Shown: positions 26,800 to 35,745, counted from the stretch's first letter. The stretch: 64,000 nucleotides of DNA from Clostridium neonatale (GCF_001458595.1 NZ_LN890328.1:231788-295787), one strand, 5' to 3'. Notes: generated from the sequence alone by a model not told the origin. Made by a program: numbers and translations.

Positions 26800-27246
26800 T
26801 TGAAAAAAATAATTAGTTTTATGATTATCTTGACTATATTAGTAATGACAGGCTGCTCAAATAAGGAAGTTATTAAACACGACTATACTTATAGGGGAGA
26901 AAATGAATCTTGGACTGCTGAATACAAAGTAAATGGTAAAGTAACATTTACTAAAGAAAATAATGTTACTAAATGTAATACTGAAGCTAATAAGGTTTTT
27001 ACAGTAACTTATAAGAAGGATATATCAGAATTATCATCAGTAAAAAATGTAGAGATATCATATAAGAGTAGTGTTTCAGGCGGAAAAATAACTGGTAATT
27101 CTGATGAGGGAGATAGTGTACAAAAAACTTATACTATGCAATCAAGTAGTAAAAATGGAGCAATAGAGAAGCAAGATGAAGTTATAGAAGTTACTATAAA
27201 TATTGATGGGAATACAGAAGTTTTTGAGTTAAAAAATGAACAATAA
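26800..27246 (+). CDS. Secreted lipoprotein, unknown function
   Basis: 148 residues with a lipobox (ILTILVMTGC, lipidated Cys about residue 19) and a beta-rich outside domain (TFTKENNVTKCNTEANKVFT, VEISYKSSVSGGKITG). The start is TTG 26800 after AAAAGGTGG. No known domain recognised. The function is open; it is exported and anchored by its N-terminal diacylglycerol. Confidence 0.7.
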   Translation: MKKIISFMIILTILVMTGCSNKEVIKHDYTYRGENESWTAEYKVNGKVTFTKENNVTKCNTEANKVFTVTYKKDISELSSVKNVEISYKSSVSGGKITGNSDEGDSVQKTYTMQSSSKNGAIEKQDEVIEVTINIDGNTEVFELKNEQ

Positions 27247-27314
27247 TTTTTATATCACAATTTTTAAGTCACCGACATTAAGTTAAATCCCAATTTGTAG
27301 ATTAGAATAAAGCC

Positions 27315-27545
27315 TTAAAATATCACATTATTCAAATAATAAATGAATTTTGTGATATTTTTTATTTTACAATACTACAAAAGACTTTTATTTTACCTAC
27401 TTACAAACTTAAAAATGCTTTTAAAAGAAATAAACGATAATTACTTATACGAGTAAATGAATTATGACTTAGAATATTAGAACTTAAGAATTTGTTTTAT
27501 GGTTAAGTATAGTTCTATAGGAAAATTTAAAAAACGAATTATAAT
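27315..27545. repeat. Intergenic repeat unit, copy 2 (includes a terminator)
   Basis: Starts with the AATATCACATTATTCA..TGTGATATTTTTT terminator (about 27317-27362) for the lipoprotein gene, continues with AAAAGAAATAAACGATAATT, TTAGAACTTAAGAATTTG and GTATAGTTCTATAGG. Collinear with 24545-24830. Confidence 0.6.
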
Positions 27546-27656
27546 AAAATTATTGTTGTAAAATATAAAATACTAAATTATAAATTAATTGCCACATATT
27601 ACAAAATAATTTATAATTAAAAATGAATGAAAGATATAAAAAGGGAGATGATGAGA

Positions 27657-28412
27657 ATGATAACATACAAAAATCTTTACGACAATAAGAACATAGAAAT
27701 CATAGCAACTAAAGGTGGGGTTAAGGTACTTGAATATAAAAAAGATTTAAGTGTTAATACACAAAATGCAATAGCTGCATATTATGCATCAGAAATGAAT
27801 GTAAGAAAGAGACAAGTCCTAATAGAGTTAAATGGAAATGCATATACAATAAGTGCAGGAGCAATGCAATGGACTTCTGGAAATGTGAAAATGGCAGCAG
27901 ATGTTAAAGGTTTTGGCGATCTTTTAGGCAAAGCCATATCTTCTAAAGTAACAAAAGAATCTGCAATTAAACCTAAATATGAAGGAAATGGTTTATTAAT
28001 GCTTGAACCTACATATAAACATATCTTGCTTGAAGATGTTGCAGAATGGAATGGGTTAGTACTTGATGATGGACTTTTCCTTGCTTGTGAATCAAAAGTT
28101 AAACAAAAAGTAGTTGCTAGAACAAATCTTTCTTCAGCTATGCTTGGAAATGAAGGGTTATTTAATTTATGCCTTGAAGGTGATGGAGTTGCAGTACTTG
28201 AAAGTCCAGTTCCAAGAGATGAACTTATAGAATTTGTTTTAGATAATGATGAAGTTAGAATTGACGGAAATTTTGCAATTGCATGGTCTAAGTCATTAGA
28301 TTTTAGGGTTGAAAAATCTAGTAAGAGTTTAGTTGGATCTGCTGTTTCAGGTGAAGGCTTTGTAAATGTATATCGTGGAACAGGAAAAATCCTTATGGCT
28401 CCTATAGCTTAA
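27657..28412 (+). CDS. AIM24-family protein
   Basis: 252 residues of the AIM24/TIGR00266 family of beta-sandwich proteins (YNLYD-like start, VKVLEYKKDLSVNTQN, ISAGAMQWTSGNVKM, GLLMLEPTYKHILLEDV, GDGVAVLESPVPRDELIEF). The family is widespread, cytosolic and of unknown biochemical role; in yeast the relative is mitochondrial. AGGGAG lies 10 nt before ATG 27657; ATGs at 27648 and 27651 are closer to it and possible. Confidence 0.87.
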   Translation: MITYKNLYDNKNIEIIATKGGVKVLEYKKDLSVNTQNAIAAYYASEMNVRKRQVLIELNGNAYTISAGAMQWTSGNVKMAADVKGFGDLLGKAISSKVTKESAIKPKYEGNGLLMLEPTYKHILLEDVAEWNGLVLDDGLFLACESKVKQKVVARTNLSSAMLGNEGLFNLCLEGDGVAVLESPVPRDELIEFVLDNDEVRIDGNFAIAWSKSLDFRVEKSSKSLVGSAVSGEGFVNVYRGTGKILMAPIA

Positions 28413-28586
28413 AAAAATTTTGATAAATATATATGTTGCAATAGGTTTATTTTTCTAAATTATAACATATGAATTTTATAAAGCTACTAAAGGTAAGTTT
28501 CAAAAGTTTTTGTAGAGAAGCGTGAAGTACAATATAAGAATATTACAACTGAATTTATTTTAATTTGTTTTGATTATAACTTAAAA

Positions 28587-28622
28587 AATAACACAATCAT
28601 TTTATTGTGTTATTTTTTTTAT
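28587..28622. terminator. Bidirectional terminator overlapping the padR stop
   Basis: AATAACACAAT (28587-28597) pairs with ATTGTGTTATT (28604-28614), with T's to the right and A's to the left, so it works on both strands. The padR stop codon is part of the stem. Confidence 0.8.
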
Positions 28623-29147
28623 ACAATCATCAAGCCAATCTATATAACTTTTTTCTCTCATAATTGCACCATTTAAAACAATATAATCTCCAAAATAAGG
28701 AGAAGATACTTTGGATATATCTTTAGTTTTTAAAAGCTCTTCCATAGAATTTTCCAGGTATTCTAATCTTTCAGAATGCTTACTTAATGCGCTTTGAAAT
28801 TGCTTTAATAAAGTGTTATTATCCATTTCATCACAGAAGTAGGCTTTAAGTCTAAAAACATCTTTTGGAGTTGGCTCTAAAGGATCATCTTTTGCTAACC
28901 ATTTTTGTAGGCATTTCTTTCCTTTTTCGGTTATAGTGTATAACTTTTTTTCTAGCTTTTCACCCTGTATAACTGTTTCGTATGAAATAAGATCTTCATC
29001 TGTTAGTCTTTTTAATTCAGGGTATATTTGACTATGTTTAGCATACCAAAATTCTACTAATCCTTCATTAAATGCTTTTGTTATATCATATCCTGTTAAT
29101 GGCTGTCTATTAACAAGTCCTAAAATTGCATATTTTAAATTTCTCAT
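28602..29147 (-). CDS. PadR-family transcriptional regulator
   Basis: 181 residues. The N-terminal winged helix (KYAILGLVNRQPLTGYDITK, IYPELKRLTDEDLISYE) is typical of PadR; a long C-terminal dimerising helical part follows (FQSALSKHSERLEYLENSME), as in subfamily 1, with the Vir-type domain. AGAGGTAA lies before ATG. PadR proteins usually repress phenolic-acid genes; it is transcribed away from an enoate reductase, the likely target. Confidence 0.9.
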   Translation of the reverse strand: MRNLKYAILGLVNRQPLTGYDITKAFNEGLVEFWYAKHSQIYPELKRLTDEDLISYETVIQGEKLEKKLYTITEKGKKCLQKWLAKDDPLEPTPKDVFRLKAYFCDEMDNNTLLKQFQSALSKHSERLEYLENSMEELLKTKDISKVSSPYFGDYIVLNGAIMREKSYIDWLDDCIKKITQ

Positions 29148-29223
29148 ATATTATTACCTCTTTATTATTATAAAGTTATTTTATCATAATTAAATTAAAT
29201 GTAAAATATAATATGAAAAATAG

Positions 29224-29265
29224 AACATGTAAGTATTGACATGTTTTAATTTTGAATAATATAAT
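29224..29265 (+). promoter_or_regulatory. enr promoter with PadR operator-like dyad
   Basis: TTGACA (29236-29241), 18-bp spacer and TATAAT (29260-29265). AACATGT (29224-29230) and ACATGTT (29239-29245) form a perfect 7-bp dyad with an 8-bp spacer that overlaps the -35 box, so a bound repressor would block polymerase. PadR is the natural candidate but binding is inferred. Confidence 0.75.
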
Positions 29266-29342
29266 AATAGGGAGGCATGCCAAACATAGGAAGAATTTTG
29301 TTAAAATATTAACGGCTATATATTTAATTTAGGAGGATATCT

Positions 29343-31337
29343 ATGAATAAGTATAAAAAGTTATTTGAATCAATTAAAATAGGAAAATGTGAAATAAAAA
29401 ATAGATTTGCATTAGCACCAATGGGACCGTTAGGGTTAGGTGATAGTGAAGGTGGATTTAATCAAAGAGGAATTGACTATTATACTGAAAGAGCAAAAGG
29501 TGGTACAGGATTAATTATTACAGGAGTGACTTTTGTAGATAATGAAGTTGAAGAACATGGTATGCCAAATTGTCCATGTTCTACACACAATCCAGTTCAC
29601 TTTGTTAGAACCGCAAGAGAAATGACTGAAAGAATACATGCTTATAATGCAAAAGTATTTTTACAAATGTCAGGCGGATTTGGTAGAGTTACTATTCCTA
29701 CTAATCTAGGAGAATTTCCACCAGTTGCACCATCAGCAATTCAACATAGATGGCTTGATAAAATCTGCCGTGAGCTTACAGCAGATGAAATTAAATCTAT
29801 AGTTAAAAAGTTTGGAGATGGTGCTTATAACGCAAAAAGAGCAGGTTTTGATGGAGTACAAATTCATGCTGTTCATGAAGGATATCTTATAGATCAATTT
29901 GCTATTTCATTATTTAATCACAGAACTGATGAGTATGGTGGAAGTTTAGAAAATAGACTTCGATTTGCACGTGAAATAGTTGAAGAAATTAAAAATAGAT
30001 GTGGGGAAGATTTTCCAGTGACTCTTAGATATTCACCAAAGAGTTTTATCAAAGATTTAAGAGATGGAGCACTTCCAGGAGAGGAGTTTTCAGAAAAAGG
30101 GAGAGATTTAGATGAAGGAATAGAAGCAGCTAAATTACTTGTATCTTATGGATATGATTCATTAGATACAGATGTTGGATCTTACGATTCATGGTGGTGG
30201 AGTCATCCTCCAATGTATCAAGAAAAAGGATTATACAGACCATATGCTAAATTAATGAAAGAAACTGTAGATGTGCCAATTATATGTGCAGGAAGAATGG
30301 ATGATTCAGATATGGCATTGGAAGCTATTGAAAATGGGACATGCGATATTATAAGTCTTGGAAGACCATTGCTTGCAGATCCTGATTATGTAAATAAATT
30401 AAGAAGCAATAAATTGGAATCTATTAGACCATGTATTTCATGTCAAGAAGGTTGTATGGGACGTATTCAACATTATTCAATGCTTAATTGTGCTGTAAAT
30501 CCACAAGCTTGTAGGGAAAAAGATAATGGGTTAACACCAATACTTAAGAAGAAAAAAGTTTTAATAGTTGGTGGTGGAGTTGCAGGCTGCGAAGCAGCAA
30601 GGGTTTTAGCTCTTAGAGGTCATGAACCAGTTCTTTACGAAAAGAATGATAAATTAGGAGGAAACCTTATTCCAGGTGGAGCACCAGACTTTAAGGAAGA
30701 TGATATAGCACTAGCTAACTGGTATGCTCATACATTAGGGGAATTAAATGTTGAAGTACATTTAAACAGTGAACTAACAAAAGAAGAAATATTAAAATAT
30801 GATGCTGATAGTGTAATAATAGCCACAGGATCTACTCCAAAGGTATTTTCACTTGGAGACGATGATAAAGTATTTACAGCAGCAGATGTATTACTAGGAA
30901 ATAAAGATGCAGGAAATACTACTGTTGTAGTTGGTGGAGGTTTAGTTGGCTGTGAATTGGCACTTGACCTAGCTAAAAAAGGTAAAAAAGTTACAATAGT
31001 AGAAGCGTTACATAAAATCCTTGCATTAAATGGACCTTTATGTTCTGCAAATAGTGAAATGCTTGAAAAGTTAATACCATTTAACGGTATTGAGGTAAAA
31101 ACAAATTCAAAGGTAAAAACATATAAAGATGGAATGCTTGAAGTAGAAACAGAAAATGGAATAGAAAAAATAGAATGTGATTCAGTAATACTTTCAGTTG
31201 GATACAAGGAAGAAAATTCTTTATATAACGAATTAGAATTTGAAATTCCAGAAATTCATCTTTTAGGAGATGCACGAAAAGTTTCTAATATTATGTATGC
31301 TATTTGGGATGCTTATGAGGTTGCGAACCATATATAA
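29343..31337 (+). CDS. enr: 2-enoate reductase (Old Yellow Enzyme/FAD-NADH type)
   Basis: 664 residues, the usual length for clostridial 2-enoate reductase, which reduces the C=C bond of enoates such as cinnamate with NADH. Domains: FMN-binding TIM barrel (1-355; APMGPLGLGDSEGGFN, HAVHEGYLIDQFAISLFNHR), a 4Fe-4S cysteine set (PCISCQEGCMGR near 361, plus NCAVNP), and the FAD/NAD domain with GGGVAGCEA near 409 and GGGLVGCEL near 532. AGGAGG before ATG. Its opening segments match enoate reductases I recall. Regulated by the divergent PadR gene, by layout. Confidence 0.9.
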   Translation: MNKYKKLFESIKIGKCEIKNRFALAPMGPLGLGDSEGGFNQRGIDYYTERAKGGTGLIITGVTFVDNEVEEHGMPNCPCSTHNPVHFVRTAREMTERIHAYNAKVFLQMSGGFGRVTIPTNLGEFPPVAPSAIQHRWLDKICRELTADEIKSIVKKFGDGAYNAKRAGFDGVQIHAVHEGYLIDQFAISLFNHRTDEYGGSLENRLRFAREIVEEIKNRCGEDFPVTLRYSPKSFIKDLRDGALPGEEFSEKGRDLDEGIEAAKLLVSYGYDSLDTDVGSYDSWWWSHPPMYQEKGLYRPYAKLMKETVDVPIICAGRMDDSDMALEAIENGTCDIISLGRPLLADPDYVNKLRSNKLESIRPCISCQEGCMGRIQHYSMLNCAVNPQACREKDNGLTPILKKKKVLIVGGGVAGCEAARVLALRGHEPVLYEKNDKLGGNLIPGGAPDFKEDDIALANWYAHTLGELNVEVHLNSELTKEEILKYDADSVIIATGSTPKVFSLGDDDKVFTAADVLLGNKDAGNTTVVVGGGLVGCELALDLAKKGKKVTIVEALHKILALNGPLCSANSEMLEKLIPFNGIEVKTNSKVKTYKDGMLEVETENGIEKIECDSVILSVGYKEENSLYNELEFEIPEIHLLGDARKVSNIMYAIWDAYEVANHI

Positions 31338-31338
31338 G

Positions 31339-31372
31339 TTCTAATATAATCTTCAAAAAGATTATATTAGAA
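31339..31372. other. 15-bp perfect hairpin after enr
   Basis: TTCTAATATAATCTT (31339-31353) with AAGATTATATTAGAA (31358-31372). No T tract; may stabilise the 3' end. Confidence 0.6.
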
Positions 31373-31441
31373 TATATGTTATTATGAATAAATAAAGAGT
31401 GTTAATCAAATAAAAAAGTAGTAAAAAATTAGAGTATTAAG

Positions 31442-31471
31442 AGGTTGTAGTTAAAACTACAGCCTTTTTTG
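31442..31471 (+). terminator. Rho-independent terminator
   Basis: AGGTTGTAG (31442-31450) pairs with CTACAGCCT (31457-31465) with one G-U; T's follow. Closes the enr transcript. Confidence 0.8.
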
Positions 31472-31483
31472 TATTTAGAAGTT

Positions 31484-31640
31484 ACGTTTTTAACGTCATT
31501 ATGCCAATAAATAACAGATAACTAAAGAAAAGCAATGATAACATCCTAATTTTATCCATAAAAGACGTGATAAGACGTATAAATGAAATTGATTAGTACG
31601 ACATAAAGACGTAAAATATATTTGTAAGCTAAAAAGTGGT
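31484..31640 (+). promoter_or_regulatory. GACGT-type repeats upstream of xre
   Basis: ACGTC at 31493-31497, GACGT at 31564-31568, 31574-31578 and 31608-31612, and ACGTAAAA near 31628 lie in the 190 bp before the XRE gene. Two copies are exactly 10 bp apart (one helical turn). They are candidate operator half-sites for the XRE protein. Inference from spacing only. Confidence 0.4.
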
Positions 31641-31668
31641 AAAAATACGTAAAAGGGAGGTTGTATAA

Positions 31669-31890
31669 ATGTCTGATTTAATAAATGATTTACCTTGGTT
31701 TAAAAAGATGGAAGTTTTAAGAACTATTAAGGGGTGGAGTCAGGAAGAAACTGCTGAAAAGTGCTGCACTGGTCAAAAAGCATATTGGGGATGGGAGAAG
31801 GGAAACATTTATCCGCGTAAAAATAGTAGACGAGCTATAGCACATGCATTTGGTATTAAAGAAGAAGAGATATTTGGAAAAGAAAAATGA
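31669..31890 (+). CDS. XRE-family phage-type regulator
   Basis: 73 residues, one helix-turn-helix domain: MEVLRTIKGWSQEETAEKC, GQKAYWGWEKGNIYPRKNS and a C-terminal HAFGIKEEEIF. Such short XRE proteins with this motif lie at the left end of clostridial phage-like elements. AAGGGAGG supports the start. It opens the phage-like module that ends at 35745. Confidence 0.88.
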   Translation: MSDLINDLPWFKKMEVLRTIKGWSQEETAEKCCTGQKAYWGWEKGNIYPRKNSRRAIAHAFGIKEEEIFGKEK

Positions 31891-31998
31891 AGCCTAAATC
31901 AGGTATAACAAAATTTATTTTATAAAAACTAATTGTATGTTGAGTGACAGGATATTATTAAGGTAATCAAAAGAATAAAAAAGGAAGGACTGATATCT

Positions 31999-32220
31999 TT
32001 GGATAAGCTAACTCTTCTTAAGGAAAAGTATAATGAAAAACTAAAGAAAGCTAATGATGCTGAAGAATATTTTAAGTCGCATTCAGTTGAAGAATGCATG
32101 AAGCATTTAAAGTTATTTAATTTAAGAACAAAAGAAGTGAGCATGGCAGGCATAGAGATTGAAAATTTCACAGGTAGAAAGATGACGAGTTATGAACTAA
32201 TTAATGGCTTCGTGTTATAG
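31999..32220 (+). CDS. Small protein of the phage-like module, unknown function
   Basis: 73 residues, mostly helical and charged (LTLLKEKYNEKLKKANDAEE, SVEECMKHLKLFNLRTKEVS). Likely TTG start at 31999 with AAGGAAGGA 10 nt upstream. Ends 15 bp before the primase gene, so co-transcription is almost sure. No known family recognised. Confidence 0.6.
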   Translation: MDKLTLLKEKYNEKLKKANDAEEYFKSHSVEECMKHLKLFNLRTKEVSMAGIEIENFTGRKMTSYELINGFVL

Positions 32221-32234
32221 GAGGTGCAAATGGA

Positions 32235-34835
32235 ATGAGAGAAATAAATGATATAGACTTAAAATCTTTAATAGAATCTTTAACAGGAGAAAAATTCAAC
32301 AGAGAAAACAAAATATATTCTCCATTTAAGAAAGAAAAAACACCTTCTTTTTGCATATACTTTGACAGCAATTGCAATAAACAAAAGTTTAAGGATTTCA
32401 GCACAAATGAGCAAGGTGATGCAATAGATTTTGTAATGAAGTATAAGAATTTAACTTTTCAGGAAGCTAAAAAGTATTTGGGGTTATATGAAAAACAGAC
32501 TGAAAAAGAAATTTTTGAGGAAAAGATAAAAAAATATATTAAGGGTCAAATGAAATCTATTAAAAAAGGTTATGAACTTCTTGGAATATTTACTTTTGTA
32601 GATGAAAAGAGCAAGCCATTATATGCAAAGGCAAAGTTTCTAAAGCCTGATAATTCAAAAGAAACACCATATTATCACATTGATAATGGAAAAGTAATAA
32701 ACAAAAGAGGATGCAATGAAGTACCATATAATTATTTCAATTTATTAAAAGCAATGGAGGAAGAAAAGACAATAATTTTTGTTGAAGGTGAAAAGGACGC
32801 TAATACCATAAACAATATCTTTAGAAATAAAAGTTATGTGGCTGGATCATTAAAGGGATTTAAAGATTTTGAAAAACTGAAAAAAGAAAATATGAAAGTA
32901 TATGTTATTGGTGATACAGGAGAAGCAGGTGAACAATATGTATCTAAAATTAAAGAAGAATTTATAGGCTGTTCTAAAAAGTTTAAAATAATAAACTTAC
33001 ATGGAATAAATAAGTTAGGTGAAAACAAAGATGTAACTGACTGGTTAGAATCTGGACATAATACTCAGGATTTACTTAATGCTTTTGATAGAAGCATTGA
33101 TCTAAAAAATAAATATGAATATGTCCAGGATAGAAAAGGAATATACAAGTTTAAGATTGTTAAAGATGATAAAAGTGATTTTGAAACAAAAATATATATT
33201 TCAGACTTTAACATTCTTGAAGCCAAAAAAATAATAAAAGTAGATGAGGAATGTGAAGGTATAAAGCTTAAATTTAAAAGCTGTATTGAAGGCAAAATTA
33301 TAGAAAAGACTGGCAGCAGTAATATATTTGATGATTTAAAGAGCTTTAGAAATTTTCTTGGAATAGATTTAACTTTTCTAGGAAAGATGGATGATTTAAT
33401 AAAACTCAAATTATATATTAACAAGTATTTTGCTTTAGAAAATGAAGAAGTACATTTAGGGACAAAATTCATTTTAAAAGATAAAAAGATTGGACTTATA
33501 ACGTCTAGAGGAACAATTTATAAACACAAAATAGACTATGAGGTTTTAAGTGAAGAAAGTAGGGTAAATATCATAAATAAAGATCAAATAAACAAAGAAG
33601 AATTAAGGGAGATTAAAGAGAGAGTATTTAAATTCTTATCACCTGAAAAAAGTTTAAGCATCATTGGAACAGTAATAAATGATCTTGCAGTATTACAGAA
33701 TTCCTCATTAGATCAAAAACTTCATCATCTTCTTATAGTTGGTGAATCTGAAAGTGGCAAATCTACAATATTAGAGCAGATAATAGCACCGATTCTTAAT
33801 TATCCATTAGAAGAAAAACAATCAATATCAACAACTCCATTTGCAATGATAAAAGCGTTAAGTACAGGAAATTATCCTATTATTTTTGATGAATTTAAAC
33901 CAAGCATGATGGACAGATATAAATTGCAGCGGTTAAGTGAGATTTTGAGAAATACTTATGATAAAAGTGTTGTTTCAAGAGGCGAGAAAACACTTAAAAC
34001 AAGGGCGTTTAAAATGGAAAGACCAATAATTATGGCAGGTGAAGAAAGTTATCCAAATCAAGAAAAAGCACTCATAACACGGTCATGTATTGTTTATATT
34101 TCTAAGAATGAACGGACACAGGAAAGCAGTGAAGCCTTTTTATATCTTACTAGCCACAAAGAAACGTTAAATAAATTTGGCAGAAGTTTAATAGATGAAA
34201 TATTAAACATGCCGATAGAAGAATATGCTTTTATTAGAGAAAATCTCATGGAAAAATTCAAGGAATTAAAGGACAGAACATTAACTACAGCACTTAATAT
34301 AGGATGCGGAATAGAAATTTTTAATATTCTTATGGAGAGATATGGACTTGAAAAGATAGAGGGGTATGAAAAATTTATAATTCAAAATATCAAAGAAGAA
34401 ATTCTTGAGGGCAGTGAAGATGTAAAAACAACAGTGGAGCAGATGCTGATACTTTATAATGACATGATTGCAAATAATAGGGTAAGCAGTCCAATGATAG
34501 AAGTTAAAGATGGTGAGATTTATATAAGAACATCAAAGATGATAGATGAAATTTTTAAGTTCATTAAGGATTATGGATCAGCAGATGTTATACCTTTAAA
34601 GTTAAAAGATTTTAGAAAACAGGCAATTAAGTCAGGGTATATTACAAAGATAAATGCAAAGCAGGCAAGATTCTTATCAGGCTTTAATGAATTTTCAAAG
34701 CCTGTATGGGTGGACATGTTCCATAAGGAAAAGCTTATGGATTTAAACGTAAGTAATATAACTAATGAAGAAATTTTTGAAGAAAATGTATGTGAATATG
34801 AACAGGAAATTTTTGAAAGAATGTTTCCAAACTAA
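32235..34835 (+). CDS. Phage/satellite primase-helicase (Toprim + AAA ATPase)
   Basis: 866 residues. The N-terminus (residues about 12-80; YSPFKKEKTPSFCIYFDSNC, FKDFSTNEQGDAIDFVMKYK, FQEAKKYLGL) resembles the primase zinc-binding/CHC2-like region with altered cysteines. A Toprim core follows (TIIFVEGEKDANTINNIF, near 175; DVTDWLESGHN near 265). The C-terminal motor has Walker A GESESGKST near 500 and Walker B PIIFDEFK near 550, with arginine region ALITRSCIV near 620. It would prime and unwind replicating element DNA. AGGAGGTG before ATG. Directly upstream of the repeat-rich candidate origin. Confidence 0.82.
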   Translation: MREINDIDLKSLIESLTGEKFNRENKIYSPFKKEKTPSFCIYFDSNCNKQKFKDFSTNEQGDAIDFVMKYKNLTFQEAKKYLGLYEKQTEKEIFEEKIKKYIKGQMKSIKKGYELLGIFTFVDEKSKPLYAKAKFLKPDNSKETPYYHIDNGKVINKRGCNEVPYNYFNLLKAMEEEKTIIFVEGEKDANTINNIFRNKSYVAGSLKGFKDFEKLKKENMKVYVIGDTGEAGEQYVSKIKEEFIGCSKKFKIINLHGINKLGENKDVTDWLESGHNTQDLLNAFDRSIDLKNKYEYVQDRKGIYKFKIVKDDKSDFETKIYISDFNILEAKKIIKVDEECEGIKLKFKSCIEGKIIEKTGSSNIFDDLKSFRNFLGIDLTFLGKMDDLIKLKLYINKYFALENEEVHLGTKFILKDKKIGLITSRGTIYKHKIDYEVLSEESRVNIINKDQINKEELREIKERVFKFLSPEKSLSIIGTVINDLAVLQNSSLDQKLHHLLIVGESESGKSTILEQIIAPILNYPLEEKQSISTTPFAMIKALSTGNYPIIFDEFKPSMMDRYKLQRLSEILRNTYDKSVVSRGEKTLKTRAFKMERPIIMAGEESYPNQEKALITRSCIVYISKNERTQESSEAFLYLTSHKETLNKFGRSLIDEILNMPIEEYAFIRENLMEKFKELKDRTLTTALNIGCGIEIFNILMERYGLEKIEGYEKFIIQNIKEEILEGSEDVKTTVEQMLILYNDMIANNRVSSPMIEVKDGEIYIRTSKMIDEIFKFIKDYGSADVIPLKLKDFRKQAIKSGYITKINAKQARFLSGFNEFSKPVWVDMFHKEKLMDLNVSNITNEEIFEENVCEYEQEIFERMFPN

Positions 34836-34868
34836 ATTAGAATAGTAATTGTAGGTATAGATGTTATA

Positions 34869-35245
34869 TTTGTAACAAAAATTGCAAATCTTGTTACAAA
34901 TTTTGTTACAAGTGAAAGCTCAGTAATTTAGGGGGTTAAGAACAGTTTGAGAATTTAATGAAAATTATTTTTGTTACAATTTTGTTACAAGGCTAAGGCC
35001 TCATGGATTGGGCTGTTGCAGTGTAAAATATATCCTCTGTAACAAAATAAAAAAATAATATACTAATAATAAATATTAAAACTAAAACAGATAGAAAGTA
35101 ATAAATTTAAGTTTTTATTGTAACTTGAAAAAATAAAGATAAGCATATAATATTTATTTTTTTGTTACACATAACAAAAAGTTATGTAAGGCCTTGTATA
35201 TTAAGGATTTCAACTGTAACAAAATTGAAATTAATTTTTGTTACA
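34869..35245. repeat. TGTTACA/TGTAACA heptamer array (candidate replication origin)
   Basis: Nine exact copies of a 7-mer, TGTTACA or its reverse complement TGTAACA, at 34871, 34892, 34904, 34972, 34983, 35038, 35163, 35215 and 35239, plus one TGTAACT at 35119. They flank an extremely AT-rich stretch (35041-35160). Many are extended to TTTGTTACAA. The region follows the primase-helicase gene, as the origin does in SaPI-type satellites. Iteron identity and origin role are inferred. Confidence 0.6.
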
Positions 35246-35301
35246 GAGATGCAAAAAGAAAAAAAATTGATAAATTTAGTGTAAAAATGAGGTGGATATG
35301 T

Positions 35302-35745
35302 ATGAAGGAAAAGTTAAAAAGAACAGAAGAAGCTTTATATAATTATAAAAGAATGGAAATTGCTATAAAAAATATTCAAATAGATATAGAAAATTTATTA
35401 AATGATATAACACTTAAAGCTGTATCATATGATCAGAGAGGAAGTAAAACAAATGCATTCAATTCAAGTGTAGAAAATGAAATTATAAAAAGAGAAGAAT
35501 ATATAAAAGAACAGGTTGATATACTTAAAGCCAAACTTAAATATAATAAGGATTTGAAAGTGAAAATTGAAGGAGCACTAGGAGAACTAAATTCAATTGA
35601 ATATAAATTAATAAATCTAAGATATTTTAGTAGAGAAAAAAAGACATGGGTTGCGGTAGGAATGGAACTTGGATTTGATAAGGATTATTGTGTAAAAATT
35701 AGAAGTAAGATAATTAAGAAAATGAGTGAATTGATTTACCCATAA
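35302..35745 (+). CDS. ArpU/RinA-like phage transcriptional regulator
   Basis: 147 residues from ATG 35302 (GAGGTGG at 35289). A coiled-coil N-terminal part (EEALYNYKRMEIAIKNIQID) and a sigma-region-4-like HTH at the C-terminus (EYKLINLRYFSREKKTWVAV, GMELGFDKDYCVKIRSKIIK). This pattern is that of phage late-gene activators ArpU/RinA. The frame could begin at 35194 but that part lies in the heptamer array. It follows the candidate origin and ends in a strong terminator; no late genes follow. Confidence 0.75.
   Translation: MKEKLKRTEEALYNYKRMEIAIKNIQIDIENLLNDITLKAVSYDQRGSKTNAFNSSVENEIIKREEYIKEQVDILKAKLKYNKDLKVKIEGALGELNSIEYKLINLRYFSREKKTWVAVGMELGFDKDYCVKIRSKIIKKMSELIYP

Noticed and set aside
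30728..31207. 159-aa reverse frame inside enr
   Set aside because: Antisense shadow of the FAD/NAD domain of enoate reductase; Ser/Pro-rich translation typical of a reversed AT-rich gene.
35038..35250. Second CRISPR array made of TGTTACA repeats
   Set aside because: Units are only 7-11 bp, unevenly spaced and in both orientations, so they do not form a CRISPR.
35194..35301. N-terminal extension of the ArpU-like protein
   Set aside because: The stretch consists of the TGTTACA repeat region; ATG 35302 has the only good ribosome site.
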